Below, in pieces: positions 1 to 9,100 of a DNA stretch of 53,109 nucleotides. The stretch is from Clostridia bacterium. GTDB lineage: Bacteria > Bacillota > Clostridia > UMGS1883 > UMGS1540. The DNA lies in contig JAQXGO010000036.1 of assembly GCA_029006755.1 (NCBI GenBank), forward strand, positions 1-53,109, read 5' to 3'. Under the pieces are notes generated by a model. The model saw only the letters and a program-made list of their open reading frames with translations. It had not been told where the DNA came from and did not search any database. A program made the translations under genes and the position numbers. Positions within the stretch are counted from its first letter, which is position 1. Every line of letters starts with the position of its first letter.

Positions 1-354
1 AATGCCATGGTTTAGCGAATTCCCACCCTAACTTTTTGACTCTTCTAAGGCTTATCCGCATATTCTCAAGAATCGTATGCTTTATGCGGTCTGTGCATTT
101 TGCTACCACTCCTTTTGGGGCTGGAGAAAAATAGTGCAGAATGGACAAACTGCGCCAAAGCCGTAGGCTTTGGGTTCCCGAAGGCGTACACAGGTACGTC
201 GAGAGGCGAAGTTTGTTCATAGCATAAAGCATTTTTATTTTAAGAAATGCATTGTTTAGCGAATTTCCACCCTAACTTTTCGACTCTTATAAGGCTTATC
301 CGCATATTCTCAAGCATAGTATGCTTTATGCGGTCTGTGCATTTTGCTGCGGCC
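1..354 (+). repeat. Modular structured repeat, locus 1 (C-B-C)
   Basis: This stretch holds no credible gene. It has two copies of module C (about 1-104, cut by the window edge, and 221-349) around one module B (about 116-230). Module B has outer arms at 145-156 and 205-216 (ACAAACTGCGCC with GGCGAAGTTTGT, 11 of 12 pairs) enclosing two hairpins at 156-172 (arms CAAAGCC/GGCTTTG) and 183-200 (GGCGTACACAGGTACGTC), so a transcript could fold as a three-way junction. Module C copy 2 is bounded by GCATAAAGCA (222-231) and TGCTTTATGC (322-331). The array ends about 16 bases past the fucI stop codon, so it forms the 3' flank of that gene. The same modules recur near 9.5-10.05, 38.4-38.6 and 49.8-50.06 kb. 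Confidence 0.85.
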
Positions 355-369
355 CCTTTACTGGAAAGC

Positions 370-2151
370 CTATCTGTACATAGGGCCATACTTTTTGCAA
401 GCTTCATAGTCAGCCGCCTGTGTATCTGTTGTGCCGAATGACGCCCATGCGTGAGGACGATAAACCTTGTCGTCTGCTACATTGTGCATTGTTACAGGAA
501 TACGGAGCATGGAGCACATTGTGATAATATCCGCACCAATATGCCCTCCGACTGTTACACTATGGTTTGCACCCCAGTTTGCCATAACGCTGTATACATC
601 TTTGAATGAACCCTCTCCCGTGAGGATTGGAGCGAACCAAGTTGTTGGCCAAGTTGGGTCTGTTCTCTTGTCAAGTTTGTCATGAATGTCGTTTTCGAGT
701 ATTACGGTGTAACCCTCTGCGATCTGAATCACCGGACCAATACCTTCAACAAGATTGAGTCTAAGCATTGTGACCGGCAGTTCTGCCTGTGTTTTAAAAT
801 GGCTTGAAAAACCACCGCCACGGAAGTATTCATAGTCAGCTCTGCACCAGTCTGTTGCATCAAGGCAAGCCTTGATATCAGCATCTGTCATATTCCACCA
901 TTCCTTAATGGTACCGTTTCCATTTTCGTCCTTTGCGGCACCTGTGCAGTCAAGTGCAGTTGCACCTGAGTTGATAAGGTGAATAATGCCGTTTGCAGCC
1001 TTGCCGCTAAGTTCCTTACCGGTCACTCTCTTTACAGCATCTGGTGACCAGTATGTGCGAACATCATGGAAGCAAGGTGCTTTCCCTGTAAGAAGTGTGC
1101 CAAAAAGCATTGAGATACCATTTAACGTATCATTCTCTGTTGCAAAAGCGGTAGGTGCTTTTTTGCCGTTCCAGTCAAATGATGATGCCATAATAGCTTC
1201 TGTAAAATCAGCATTAGGGAGCCAGTCTGTCCAGTTTCTTTGTCCTTGAAATCCGCCTGCAATTGCGTTTTTTCCAAGTGCTTCTTCATGCCATCCCATT
1301 TCACCTAGCTTTTCGTTCCCGTAAAGGATATCCTTAACAATAATTGAGAACTTGGCAATAAACTCCCAATCCTTGTCAGCAGGAATGGTTTTTGACTTTT
1401 TAATGATTTCAGGGAATGTCTTTCCCGCATTCTTGTCAAAACCTTCCTTACAATTTGCCTTAATCCAAGTCAAAGCCTTTTCATATTCGTCCTTGTCATA
1501 TATTTCGTGTGTAATTCTTCTGAGAATTTCTGTCAGGTCAACCCATTCCGCACGAATACCAAGATATTTCTGCATAAATGACATATCACAGTAAGAGCCG
1601 GCAATGCCCATGGACACACCGCCAAGGTTTACATAAGCCTTGTCCTTCATTTGACCAACTGCGATTGCCGCCTTTGCCCATCTTATCATCTTTTCTGTAA
1701 CATCATCAGGAACAGAATTATCTTCAATGTCTTGTACATCATGTCCGTACATTGAGAACGCAGGCAAGCCTCTCTGTGCAAATGCAGCCATAACTGCCGC
1801 CAGATAAACCGCTCCGGGTCTTTCTGTGCCGTTAAATCCCCAAACAGCCTTAATTGTATCCGAGCTTAAATCCATTGTTTCTGAACCATAGCACCAGCAA
1901 GGAGTAACCGCAAGTGTTGCACAGACATTTTGATTTTTAAAGAAATCAGCACACTTTGCCGCTTCTGCGCCACCACCAATTGTGCAAGGCGAGATAACAC
2001 ACTGAACAGGTGTTCCGTCCTGATATCTAACATTTGCTTCCATCAATTCCTTTGCAGCATTTGCCATTGCCATAGTTTTTGCCTCAAGGCCTTCACGTAC
2101 ACCGCCCCATCTTCCGTCGATGGTCGGTCTAATACCGATTTTTGGATACAT
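370..2151 (-). CDS. fucI: L-fucose isomerase
   Basis: Interconverts L-fucose and L-fuculose (also D-arabinose and D-ribulose) in the cytoplasm, the first step of fucose breakdown; a manganese enzyme. The 593-residue product matches the usual length of about 590. Candidate metal and catalytic residues fall at Glu339 (in TEND), Asp363 (in FHDV) and His530 (in GANHS), each two positions after the residues known in the E. coli enzyme (E337, D361, H528). The start is ATG behind AGGAGG. It lies 28 bases downstream of the mutarotase gene fucU, so the two form an operon, divergent from an AraC regulator. No fuculokinase, fuculose-phosphate aldolase or fucose transporter gene is in the window. Identity is secure. 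Confidence 0.96.
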   Translation of the reverse strand: MYPKIGIRPTIDGRWGGVREGLEAKTMAMANAAKELMEANVRYQDGTPVQCVISPCTIGGGAEAAKCADFFKNQNVCATLAVTPCWCYGSETMDLSSDTIKAVWGFNGTERPGAVYLAAVMAAFAQRGLPAFSMYGHDVQDIEDNSVPDDVTEKMIRWAKAAIAVGQMKDKAYVNLGGVSMGIAGSYCDMSFMQKYLGIRAEWVDLTEILRRITHEIYDKDEYEKALTWIKANCKEGFDKNAGKTFPEIIKKSKTIPADKDWEFIAKFSIIVKDILYGNEKLGEMGWHEEALGKNAIAGGFQGQRNWTDWLPNADFTEAIMASSFDWNGKKAPTAFATENDTLNGISMLFGTLLTGKAPCFHDVRTYWSPDAVKRVTGKELSGKAANGIIHLINSGATALDCTGAAKDENGNGTIKEWWNMTDADIKACLDATDWCRADYEYFRGGGFSSHFKTQAELPVTMLRLNLVEGIGPVIQIAEGYTVILENDIHDKLDKRTDPTWPTTWFAPILTGEGSFKDVYSVMANWGANHSVTVGGHIGADIITMCSMLRIPVTMHNVADDKVYRPHAWASFGTTDTQAADYEACKKYGPMYR

Positions 2152-2179
2152 AATTTTTACCTCCTAAATCATGAATATT

Positions 2180-2599
2180 TTATTGAATCACGCCTTTTTT
2201 CAACAATATATTTGCATAAAGAGCCCCTTCGCCTGTGGAAATAACAGCATATGCCTTTCTTGCTCTTTCATAAAATTCAAAACGGTCTATTTTTTCAAAA
2301 TCTGCGTCAGAATACTTTTTGGCTATTTTTTTATATGCATCCCATATAGGTGTTTCCACCGTATCGCCTGCCACCTTTTCCATAAGGAATAGAGGCTGCG
2401 CGTATGTATCAAGCGGCAAAAGCTGTAAAACCGCCTCAAAAACCTCAGCCGCATCGTTTCCGCTAAGGTAAACTACTCTTCTACCCATTTCAGCAGCAGG
2501 AAAGTTTCCGTCAGCAATTACAAGCTCGTCACCATGACCCATTTCGCACAGAATTTTCAACAAATCCGGGGGAATAATCTTAGGTATATTTTTAAGCAT
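2180..2599 (-). CDS. fucU: L-fucose mutarotase (RbsD/FucU family)
   Basis: Interconverts the alpha and beta anomers of L-fucose to feed the isomerase. At 139 residues it has the family length (about 140). The N-terminal segment with GHGDELVIADGNFP matches the conserved FucU/RbsD active-site region, including the early His-Gly-Asp. It starts with ATG behind GGAGG at six bases' spacing, and is the first gene of the fucU-fucI unit, driven by a promoter overlapping that of the divergent AraC gene. A ribose pyranase (RbsD) is the alternative family member, but direct linkage to fucI argues for fucose. Confidence 0.93.
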   Translation of the reverse strand: MLKNIPKIIPPDLLKILCEMGHGDELVIADGNFPAAEMGRRVVYLSGNDAAEVFEAVLQLLPLDTYAQPLFLMEKVAGDTVETPIWDAYKKIAKKYSDADFEKIDRFEFYERARKAYAVISTGEGALYANILLKKGVIQ

Positions 2600-2649
2600 A
2601 TCGAACCTCCATGTTTTATTTCACCATTTCTTAATCTCTAAACAATTTA

Positions 2650-2678
2650 ATTATATTATTGACTTGTTCCATTGTCTT
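2650..2678 (-). promoter_or_regulatory. Promoter of fucUI
   Basis: On the minus strand AAGACA (2678-2673) and TATAAT (2655-2650) are 17 bases apart, about 50 bases upstream of the fucU start. It overlaps the promoter of the divergent araC-type gene, so one regulator bound here could act on both. Confidence 0.6.
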
Positions 2679-2688
2679 GTGATATTAT
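2659..2688 (+). promoter_or_regulatory. Promoter of the AraC-family gene at 2729
   Basis: TTGACT (2659-2664) and TATTAT (2683-2688) with an 18-base spacer, about 40 bases before the start codon. It interleaves with the fucUI promoter on the other strand. Confidence 0.55.
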
Positions 2689-2728
2689 ATTAAAAAATAT
2701 AAATATTTTAACTATTTGGTGATTTTGA

Positions 2729-3541
2729 ATGAACGATTTTTCAAATTACGAATCCATTCGTAGAGGTACGCCCGATTTCCAGGTGGAATTATATGATGTA
2801 ACCAACAAGCACCCACGATATCATATGCAACACCACTGGCAAAACAGTTATGAAATTATTTATGTGGTGCATGGCACATTAACATTGCTTCTGAATAACA
2901 AAAAGATTGTGCTTCACCAGAGCGAAGCTGTATTTATTCCGGACGGAGTGATACATGGCGGAACGCCAACCAACTGCCGGTATATTTGTGTGGTTTTTTC
3001 CTCCTCTATTTTTTCTGCAACACAAAAAAGCCGTCTGATCACGAAAACCCGCATCAGACAGCCAATTTTGTTAAAAAATGAACCCTTGATTAAAACCATA
3101 ATTCAAGATATGATGGAAAAAAGTGACGGATATCAATTGTCCGTAATAGGAAATATTTATATACTGACACACAAGCTGTTGACAATGTGCTTGGATAACA
3201 AAATATCGACGAATATAAAAATAGAAAAAATAAAGCCTGCAATGGCATATATTGAAAGAAACTACTCCAAAAACATTACACTGTCTGACCTTGCCAAGGA
3301 ATGTTCTATGAGTCCAAATTATTTTTGTAGATTTTTTAAAAGCATCACAAACGAAACCCCTATCGGTTTCATAATACGTTATCGCATAGAAATGGCTTGC
3401 GAATTTCTTCTATCGGGTATGTCAATCACGGATACAGCCTATTCCTGCGGCTTTAATGATATAAGCTATTTTATAAATGTTTTCAAGCAACGAACAAACC
3501 TATCACCTAAGAAATATCAAATGCAGAATTCTCAATATTAA
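2729..3541 (+). CDS. AraC-family transcriptional regulator, probable fucose regulator
   Basis: A 270-residue one-component regulator. The N-terminal part (about 1-130) is cupin-like, with HHWQNSYEIIYV and HQSEAVFIPDGVIHG matching the effector-binding beta-barrel of AraC proteins. The last 100 residues carry the double helix-turn-helix, including LSDLAKECSMSPNYFCRFFK and AYSCGFNDISYFINVFK, and the closing SPKKYQ. It starts with ATG behind GGTGAT. Divergence from fucU, with overlapping promoters, points to control of fucUI in response to L-fucose or a derivative; that ligand is inferred, not visible. Confidence 0.9.
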   Translation: MNDFSNYESIRRGTPDFQVELYDVTNKHPRYHMQHHWQNSYEIIYVVHGTLTLLLNNKKIVLHQSEAVFIPDGVIHGGTPTNCRYICVVFSSSIFSATQKSRLITKTRIRQPILLKNEPLIKTIIQDMMEKSDGYQLSVIGNIYILTHKLLTMCLDNKISTNIKIEKIKPAMAYIERNYSKNITLSDLAKECSMSPNYFCRFFKSITNETPIGFIIRYRIEMACEFLLSGMSITDTAYSCGFNDISYFINVFKQRTNLSPKKYQMQNSQY

Positions 3542-3981
3542 AAAAGACAGATTTTTCAAAATCCATTCCGGATCGGTATTCTGTTTTGTGCCAAACACCA
3601 TACATCAGCCCGGTTTGTACGGCCAGCCTTCAAACCCTGAATCCTTGCGGATTTTCAAATTCTGGTCTTTCATTGACAAGAAGGGAAATATCTCGTCTTC
3701 CTCCATACAGTCTTGTATGCCCATCTCCCGCATTTCCTCCTTGTCAAAAATCTAAAATGAAAATGATTGATTTTGGTTTCCGTATTGAAGTCAATGGTGA
3801 AGATTTGCTCTCTTTTTATGGTTGCACCGAGAAAACCCATATAATTCCTTGTCCTGAAAAGAAAATTTTGAATATGCAAGACCGCATGACAAGCGTAAGT
3901 AGCGGCGATTCTTATAACTATCTTCTTGATAGCTCCTAAATTGCTGCAGCCATCGGCTTTGCAAACGTATACTGCTTTCTC
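3542..3981. other. Gene-poor stretch with probable decayed coding remnant
   Basis: Between the two AraC genes no intact gene is convincing. On the minus strand one frame (about 3744-3610) reads DKEEMREMGIQDCMEEDE followed by some 27 more plausible residues ending WPYKPG, hits a stop, then gives about 20 further plausible residues in the same frame. That suggests a small piece of a broken gene of unknown family. On the plus strand a frame from about 3757 to 3939 reads LLSFYGCTEKTHIIPCPE, faintly like a leucine-rich BspA-type repeat. Neither has a ribosome site. I could not assign a family. Confidence 0.3.
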
Positions 3982-4749
3982 TTATATGTTTTTAGCGTTC
4001 GGGTTTAATTTTTTGTACTGCATCGGCGATACACCGACGATTCGTTTAAAAATCCTGGAAAAATTCGGGTAATCGGAAAATCCTGCACGTGCAGCAATTT
4101 CGGAAAGCGGAAAATCATAAACCACCATAAGACGTTTGGCAAAGTCAACACGGCGCAGGTTTATAAATTCTATAATCGTTTGCCCTGTTTCTGCCCTAAA
4201 TAATGTGCTAAGATATTGCGGTGTAAGATGTATATGGGCAGAGAGGTTCTCCAGTGTAATTTTCTCCGCTATATGATCCTCGATATACTGTTTTGCTTTC
4301 ATTATATGAGGGTTTTGTCGCAAAGCATGTGTTTCGATCAGCTGATGATACAGAAAAGAAAAAAGTGCAACGCACTGCTCATACTGTACATCTGAAACAG
4401 AATGATATTCCTTTTGAAACATTTCCAGGAAAAAAAGTGTATTTCTTGTTACACTCTTCGGCAGATAGCCGGAAAGCGTCGGCGTAAAATCATTGGAAAA
4501 CTGAATATTAAAGCTGGCATAAAACACATCTCCCTTTTCAAAAGTACGCTGGCGTTTTGCTCCCGGCGGAAATAAAATTGCATCCCCACTTTGTAAACGT
4601 ATACGTTCATCGTTATAATAGTATTCCATTGTGCCTGATAACAGATATGTCAAATCCATATATGGCAATTTGCGAGGCGGCAACCACATCGTTACATCTT
4701 TTTTTGATAAGTTATATCGCAGAAACTTTATTTCATTTGTAAACAGCAT
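3982..4749 (-). CDS. AraC-family transcriptional regulator
   Basis: A 255-residue regulator with an N-terminal cupin-like sensor (about 20-90, including LLSGTMEYYYNDERI and GDAILFPPGAKRQ) and a C-terminal AraC DNA-binding domain (ITLENLSAHIHLTPQYLSTL, then IAARAGFSDYPNFSRIFKR and SPMQYKKL). I place the start at the ATG at 4749, behind AAGGTGAT, rather than at the in-frame ATG 33 bases upstream, which lacks a ribosome site. It faces away from the secreted carbohydrate-binding and SLH genes at 5057-9320, so it is the natural candidate for their regulator. The signal it senses is unknown. Confidence 0.88.
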   Translation of the reverse strand: MLFTNEIKFLRYNLSKKDVTMWLPPRKLPYMDLTYLLSGTMEYYYNDERIRLQSGDAILFPPGAKRQRTFEKGDVFYASFNIQFSNDFTPTLSGYLPKSVTRNTLFFLEMFQKEYHSVSDVQYEQCVALFSFLYHQLIETHALRQNPHIMKAKQYIEDHIAEKITLENLSAHIHLTPQYLSTLFRAETGQTIIEFINLRRVDFAKRLMVVYDFPLSEIAARAGFSDYPNFSRIFKRIVGVSPMQYKKLNPNAKNI

Positions 4750-4845
4750 ATTTATCACCTTAAAATCAAACAACTTTTTCAAGAAAATCCTTAATACTAA
4801 TCATTTCACTTTGCTTGGAAAAGTGGTACAATTAGTTATGAAAAC

Positions 4846-4874
4846 AGTATAGCATTTTTTTTTATTTAAAACAA
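4846..4874 (-). promoter_or_regulatory. Promoter of the AraC-family gene at 4749
   Basis: Minus-strand TTGTTT (4874-4869) and TATACT (4851-4846) with a 17-base spacer. No equally good promoter for the plus-strand gene at 5057 was found in the 180 bases to the right, which are AT-rich. Confidence 0.5.
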
Positions 4875-5056
4875 GGAATTTGTAAAAAAAACATTTCAAA
4901 AGCAGAAATTCTGGCTTTAAACCGATAGGCAAGCCTTTTTGCAAAGACCTATTATGCTAAGATTATATGAACGATTAAATACAGAATGTATGAGTTTTCA
5001 CATTTACATCTGTTTTTATTCGGTAAGTATAAAAAAATGAAAGGAAGAGGTAAAAA

Positions 5057-6118
5057 ATGAAAGGAATTTTAAAAAAATCAATCGCACTATCCATTATGGC
5101 AGCAATCCTTATCAGCATGGCTGTTCCGGCGGCAGCGAATACAAATGTTCTTCCGGGTGGCGGATTTGAAAGTTTATTGACCAATGAATTCGCAACTTCA
5201 ACGGATGAAATCGAGATTACCAACGCAGTCGGAAACGGTTATTCGTTCGGCGGAGGTGCCTGGACAATCTGGGCAAGCAATGCCGCTGTTCCGGCCACTC
5301 TTAACTATAATGGCGGAAATCCATGGGTGGCCATTAACAGAACCAACGCCGGCTATATGACTCTTACATCAGCTCCTTTTGCTATTTCACGCGGTGCCAC
5401 ATACAGACTTTCGTTTGATTATCGCTCCGGCATAAAAAATACTAAAGCTATGCTTAGAGCTAACTTGATTCATTGTACCGAAGAGGGTGATGGCAGCGGC
5501 AGCTCGGTACTATTTACATCGCAGACAGGTGCAAATACTGCATTTCATCATGTAGAAGTATATTTTACTTGTCCAACAAGCCGTTCCAATATTAAAAAGG
5601 CACAGCTTCAGTTTATGCTTGAAGACAGAATCGAAAAAGTAATGCTACAGAATCTTTCCATGGAAATATGTGACGAAAATACTGTTTTGTGGTATAATAC
5701 AACCGATACAATTGAAACCAATGCAGTACAGGTAAATCCTTGGTTTAAAGATACCTATGGTTACAGTATTGCACATGTTATGCAAACCAATTCTGGCCAG
5801 ACACCTGTTTTGGCACCTACGGTAGGGAATTCCTATACGGTAATCAAAGCATTACCTGTTGTGGTAGAGGCCGAAGGCGTCATTCCCGTTATGATTCTTG
5901 CACAGTATAAAGGGACTTCTCTGAATTCGGTGAATATCATCGATAATCTTTCTCCGGCACTTGATGCATCGTCAGGGCTTTATATACAAAATTTAAAGGG
6001 TGAAACGATAACTGTAAATGCCGGCACCGATACCTACAAGGCATTCTATTGGAAAAGCTTTAGCAGTATGAATCCACAGAGTCAAATGGGAATGGGCAGT
6101 GTACTGCCACAGATGTAA
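5057..6118 (+). CDS. Secreted protein with a carbohydrate-binding-like beta-sandwich
   Basis: The 353-residue product begins with a classic signal peptide (basic MKGILKK, a hydrophobic stretch, then PAAANT; cleavage near residue 27). Residues about 30-205 look like a CenC/CBM4-9-type jelly roll: NVLPGGGFESL at the start, AWTIWASNAA, then YMTLTSAPFAISRGATYRLSFDYRS, all typical of these glycan-binding folds. The C-terminal 130 residues are unassigned, with no catalytic motif and no SLH or LPXTG anchor. The start is ATG behind GGAAGAGG. The SLH-anchored hydrolase-like gene follows after 16 bases, so the two are probably co-transcribed and act together outside the cell. Function beyond sugar binding is unknown. 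Confidence 0.7.
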   Translation: MKGILKKSIALSIMAAILISMAVPAAANTNVLPGGGFESLLTNEFATSTDEIEITNAVGNGYSFGGGAWTIWASNAAVPATLNYNGGNPWVAINRTNAGYMTLTSAPFAISRGATYRLSFDYRSGIKNTKAMLRANLIHCTEEGDGSGSSVLFTSQTGANTAFHHVEVYFTCPTSRSNIKKAQLQFMLEDRIEKVMLQNLSMEICDENTVLWYNTTDTIETNAVQVNPWFKDTYGYSIAHVMQTNSGQTPVLAPTVGNSYTVIKALPVVVEAEGVIPVMILAQYKGTSLNSVNIIDNLSPALDASSGLYIQNLKGETITVNAGTDTYKAFYWKSFSSMNPQSQMGMGSVLPQM

Positions 6119-6134
6119 AATAGGAGGATAACGC

Positions 6135-9100
6135 ATGAAACGATTTTTAGCCGTTTTGCTTGCCCTTTTGATTATGGTTTCCGGTATGCAGGCCTTCGCA
6201 GCCGGAAAAATTCAGGGCGGACCGAATATACTTTATAAAAACGGAAATGTTGGTTTTGAAAATGATAACCCCGGTAAAATGCCTACCGGATACAGTATGT
6301 CTGATGTAACAGAATATGACAAGGTGCAGTCAGATAATAAAATGGCGCGCACGGGAGATATCAGTGCAAGAACCGAAATCACTACGCCGAAAGAATATAT
6401 GGCATGTCTTCGTGCAGGTTCTGCAATTGCCGGTATAGAGGGTACAATCGAACTCGGCAAGGAATATGAAGTTTCTGTTTGGATCAACACAGGCGATACG
6501 CCCGCAAAGGATGGTGAAGGCTTCAGCCTTCGTGTCCAATACCATAATGCGAATGGCGAGGTAAAAAATGCTTACAGCGCAAGCGGTTGGAAAAAAGACA
6601 CAAAAGGAAAATGGGAAAAACTTTATGTAAACATTGTAGCAGAATCCATCCCTACAATCAGAACGATTTATCTCGTAGCAGCACCAGGGACTGTGGGAAC
6701 AGCTTGGTGGGATGACTTGGCTCTTCGTGATTTGTCCGAGACGCGCGAAAGCGAAGAAATGGAAGAAGAGTATCAGGCTTATGTAGCACCCCCCGTTCCA
6801 CAGCCTGCAATCATAGAGATGCCCGATTGGTCTGAAAATATCATTCAAAATGGTGATTTAGAAACTCTTGATGAAAATGGTGCGCCTGTAGGCTTTGTTC
6901 CTTATAAAGGTTCCTGGAGCGATATCGTTTCAAGAGTGGACGATCCTGAAAAGGGCAGCTGTGTACGCATAAAGGACACGCAATCGCTGAGCCCCTGGTT
7001 TCGTTATGAAGTTGCGGTTGTACCCGGTGCAAAATATCAGTTCGTTGCCGACTTTAAATCTGACCCCAAAACCACCGAAGGTGCAATAAAAATAGAGTAT
7101 TATAATTCTGCAGGCAAAAATATTAACTCTGCAAATTCTCAGAGATTCGGTACAACAGACGGAAAATGGGAAAAACGCGGTACAGCCTTCGACGTTCCTC
7201 TAAACAGTGATGTGAAAAGGGTTAGTTTGTACTTCAGAATGTATGAAAACGGCGAACTGTATTATGACAACTTACAGCTATATATGGTACAAAAACCGAA
7301 TTATATTATTTTTGAAGGAGACACTTTCCTTTACACAGAGTGGGAAACCTCCACGATAGGCATCAGAGTAAATGACATGCTGCAGACACCTGTGGAAGGT
7401 GATTTGTTTGACGTTGCCCTTGTAGACGGCGAAACTGTATTAAAAGAAGAACTCGGCCTTTCCGCAATCGGCGAGCATGATTTCGTAGTATCCGTTTCCT
7501 CTTTGGCAGAAAAAGGAAAAGAATATGCGCTTCGAGTTCGTTATTATAATGCAAATGGCACGGAATACAGCACAGAAAGCCATGTACTGTACCGTTATGA
7601 CAGACCAAAAATACTGAATGCGGACGGAACACTGACTGTAAACGGTAAACCTTTCTTCCCCGTAATCGGTTACCATGTATATTCAGCAGAAAAGCGTCTT
7701 TTGGATGCGCAGGCAGCAGGTATAAATGTTGCAGCTTCGGGCGGCGGCAGCATGGAGGATGCAAAGCTTTATCTTGATAATTGCCAAAAGCTCGGTATGA
7801 TGGGTACACTCATGCTGTACGGCGGCGGCAGCGGCGCTATGAGACCGGCAGGAAGTGCGGAGAATATAGAAAAAACAAAACAGCTTGTAGCGGCTTACAA
7901 GGATCATCCTGCATTGCTCGGTTATCTTGTTATGGATGAGCCATATCTGCATCAGTCCAATCCCATGCCTGAACTCATCACCTCCTACAAAACGATCCGC
8001 GATATTGACCCTGACCATCTTATTATGATTCAGGATAGCCAGATGAGTAACTCCACCAGGGAAGTATCCTCTGTGTCCGATGCAATCATTGTGCATTCTT
8101 ATCCGATCACTTCGAAGCTTATAGATAACTACGGAATGTCAAGTACAAAAGAACTGGTTTTAGACCCCGTTTTAAAAACCTTTGACTTTGGTAAAACAAA
8201 TGTGCACAAAAAGCCTGTGTATTATTTAGGTCAGACATTTGGTGATGATACTCGCAAAGAAGCTGAAGAAAGCGGATTATTCTACTATCAGCCAACTGGC
8301 GACCAGCTGCGTAACCATCTTTATCTGGCACTATGGGAAGGCGTAAACAGTCTCGGTTACTATTCCTTTAAGGATTCCGGGATGGAGCTTGTAGAAAAGC
8401 CTCTGTATCAGGATATGCTTCAATTCGCCAAATGGGAACAGGACTTCTTGATTGACGAATTTGTAAATAAAACACATATCTATGTAAACGAGGATAAAAC
8501 AACCGATGTATGGTGGCGCGTGTCAGTAGCAGACGGTAAACTATATGTAATGGCAGTCCACCTCGGTCTTACACCAACAGAGATTGAAATTCCGCTTGTA
8601 AGTCAAAAAGGAAATGTGATGTTCGGCGCATACGAAGGACGTCTGATTGCAGGCGAAAATATGGAGGAAACCATTGCAGGCAACGGCACAGTCAAATTGC
8701 CTATAAACCTTCACGGTGCAGTGCTCTATGAACTGACAGTGGCAGATATGCCCGACTTAACACCGTTAGCTCCTGCCAACTTCACAGATATGGAAAATTA
8801 CGCGTGGGCAAAAGAAGCGGTAGACACACTTGAAAAAGAGAATGTCTTAAACCATAAGGGCGAAAATCTCTATGCTCCCGGAATGAATATCACACGTGGC
8901 GAGTTTGCAATGATGCTCGTACGCACCTTGGGACTCGAAACTGTTGTAGACGGAAACTTTGAAGATGTAGCTTCTGATGCAGAGTATGCAAAGGAAATTG
9001 CGGTTGGTAAAAAACTTGGTATTTTGCAGGGAATTGGTGAAAATAAATACAATCCCGAAGGCGAAATCACAAGACAGGATTTAATGACGATTATATCCCG

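Noticed and set aside
145-216. Module B as a tRNA or tRNA-like gene.
   Set aside because: It has only two inner hairpins, no anticodon arm, T-loop or CCA end, and the arm length does not fit a tRNA.
247-441. Open frames of 60-130 codons shared by the C modules (reading HPNF-TLI-LI-IFS-IVCFMRSVHF) at loci 1, 2 and 4.
   Set aside because: They have no ribosome site, run on into unrelated flanking sequence or into fucI, the differences between copies change amino acids, and the DNA has inverted repeats that explain its conservation better.
7363-7809. Long minus-strand frames inside the SLH hydrolase-like gene and similar antisense frames elsewhere.
   Set aside because: They lie wholly within well-supported genes, lack ribosome sites and read as unusual compositions rich in His, Cys and Arg.
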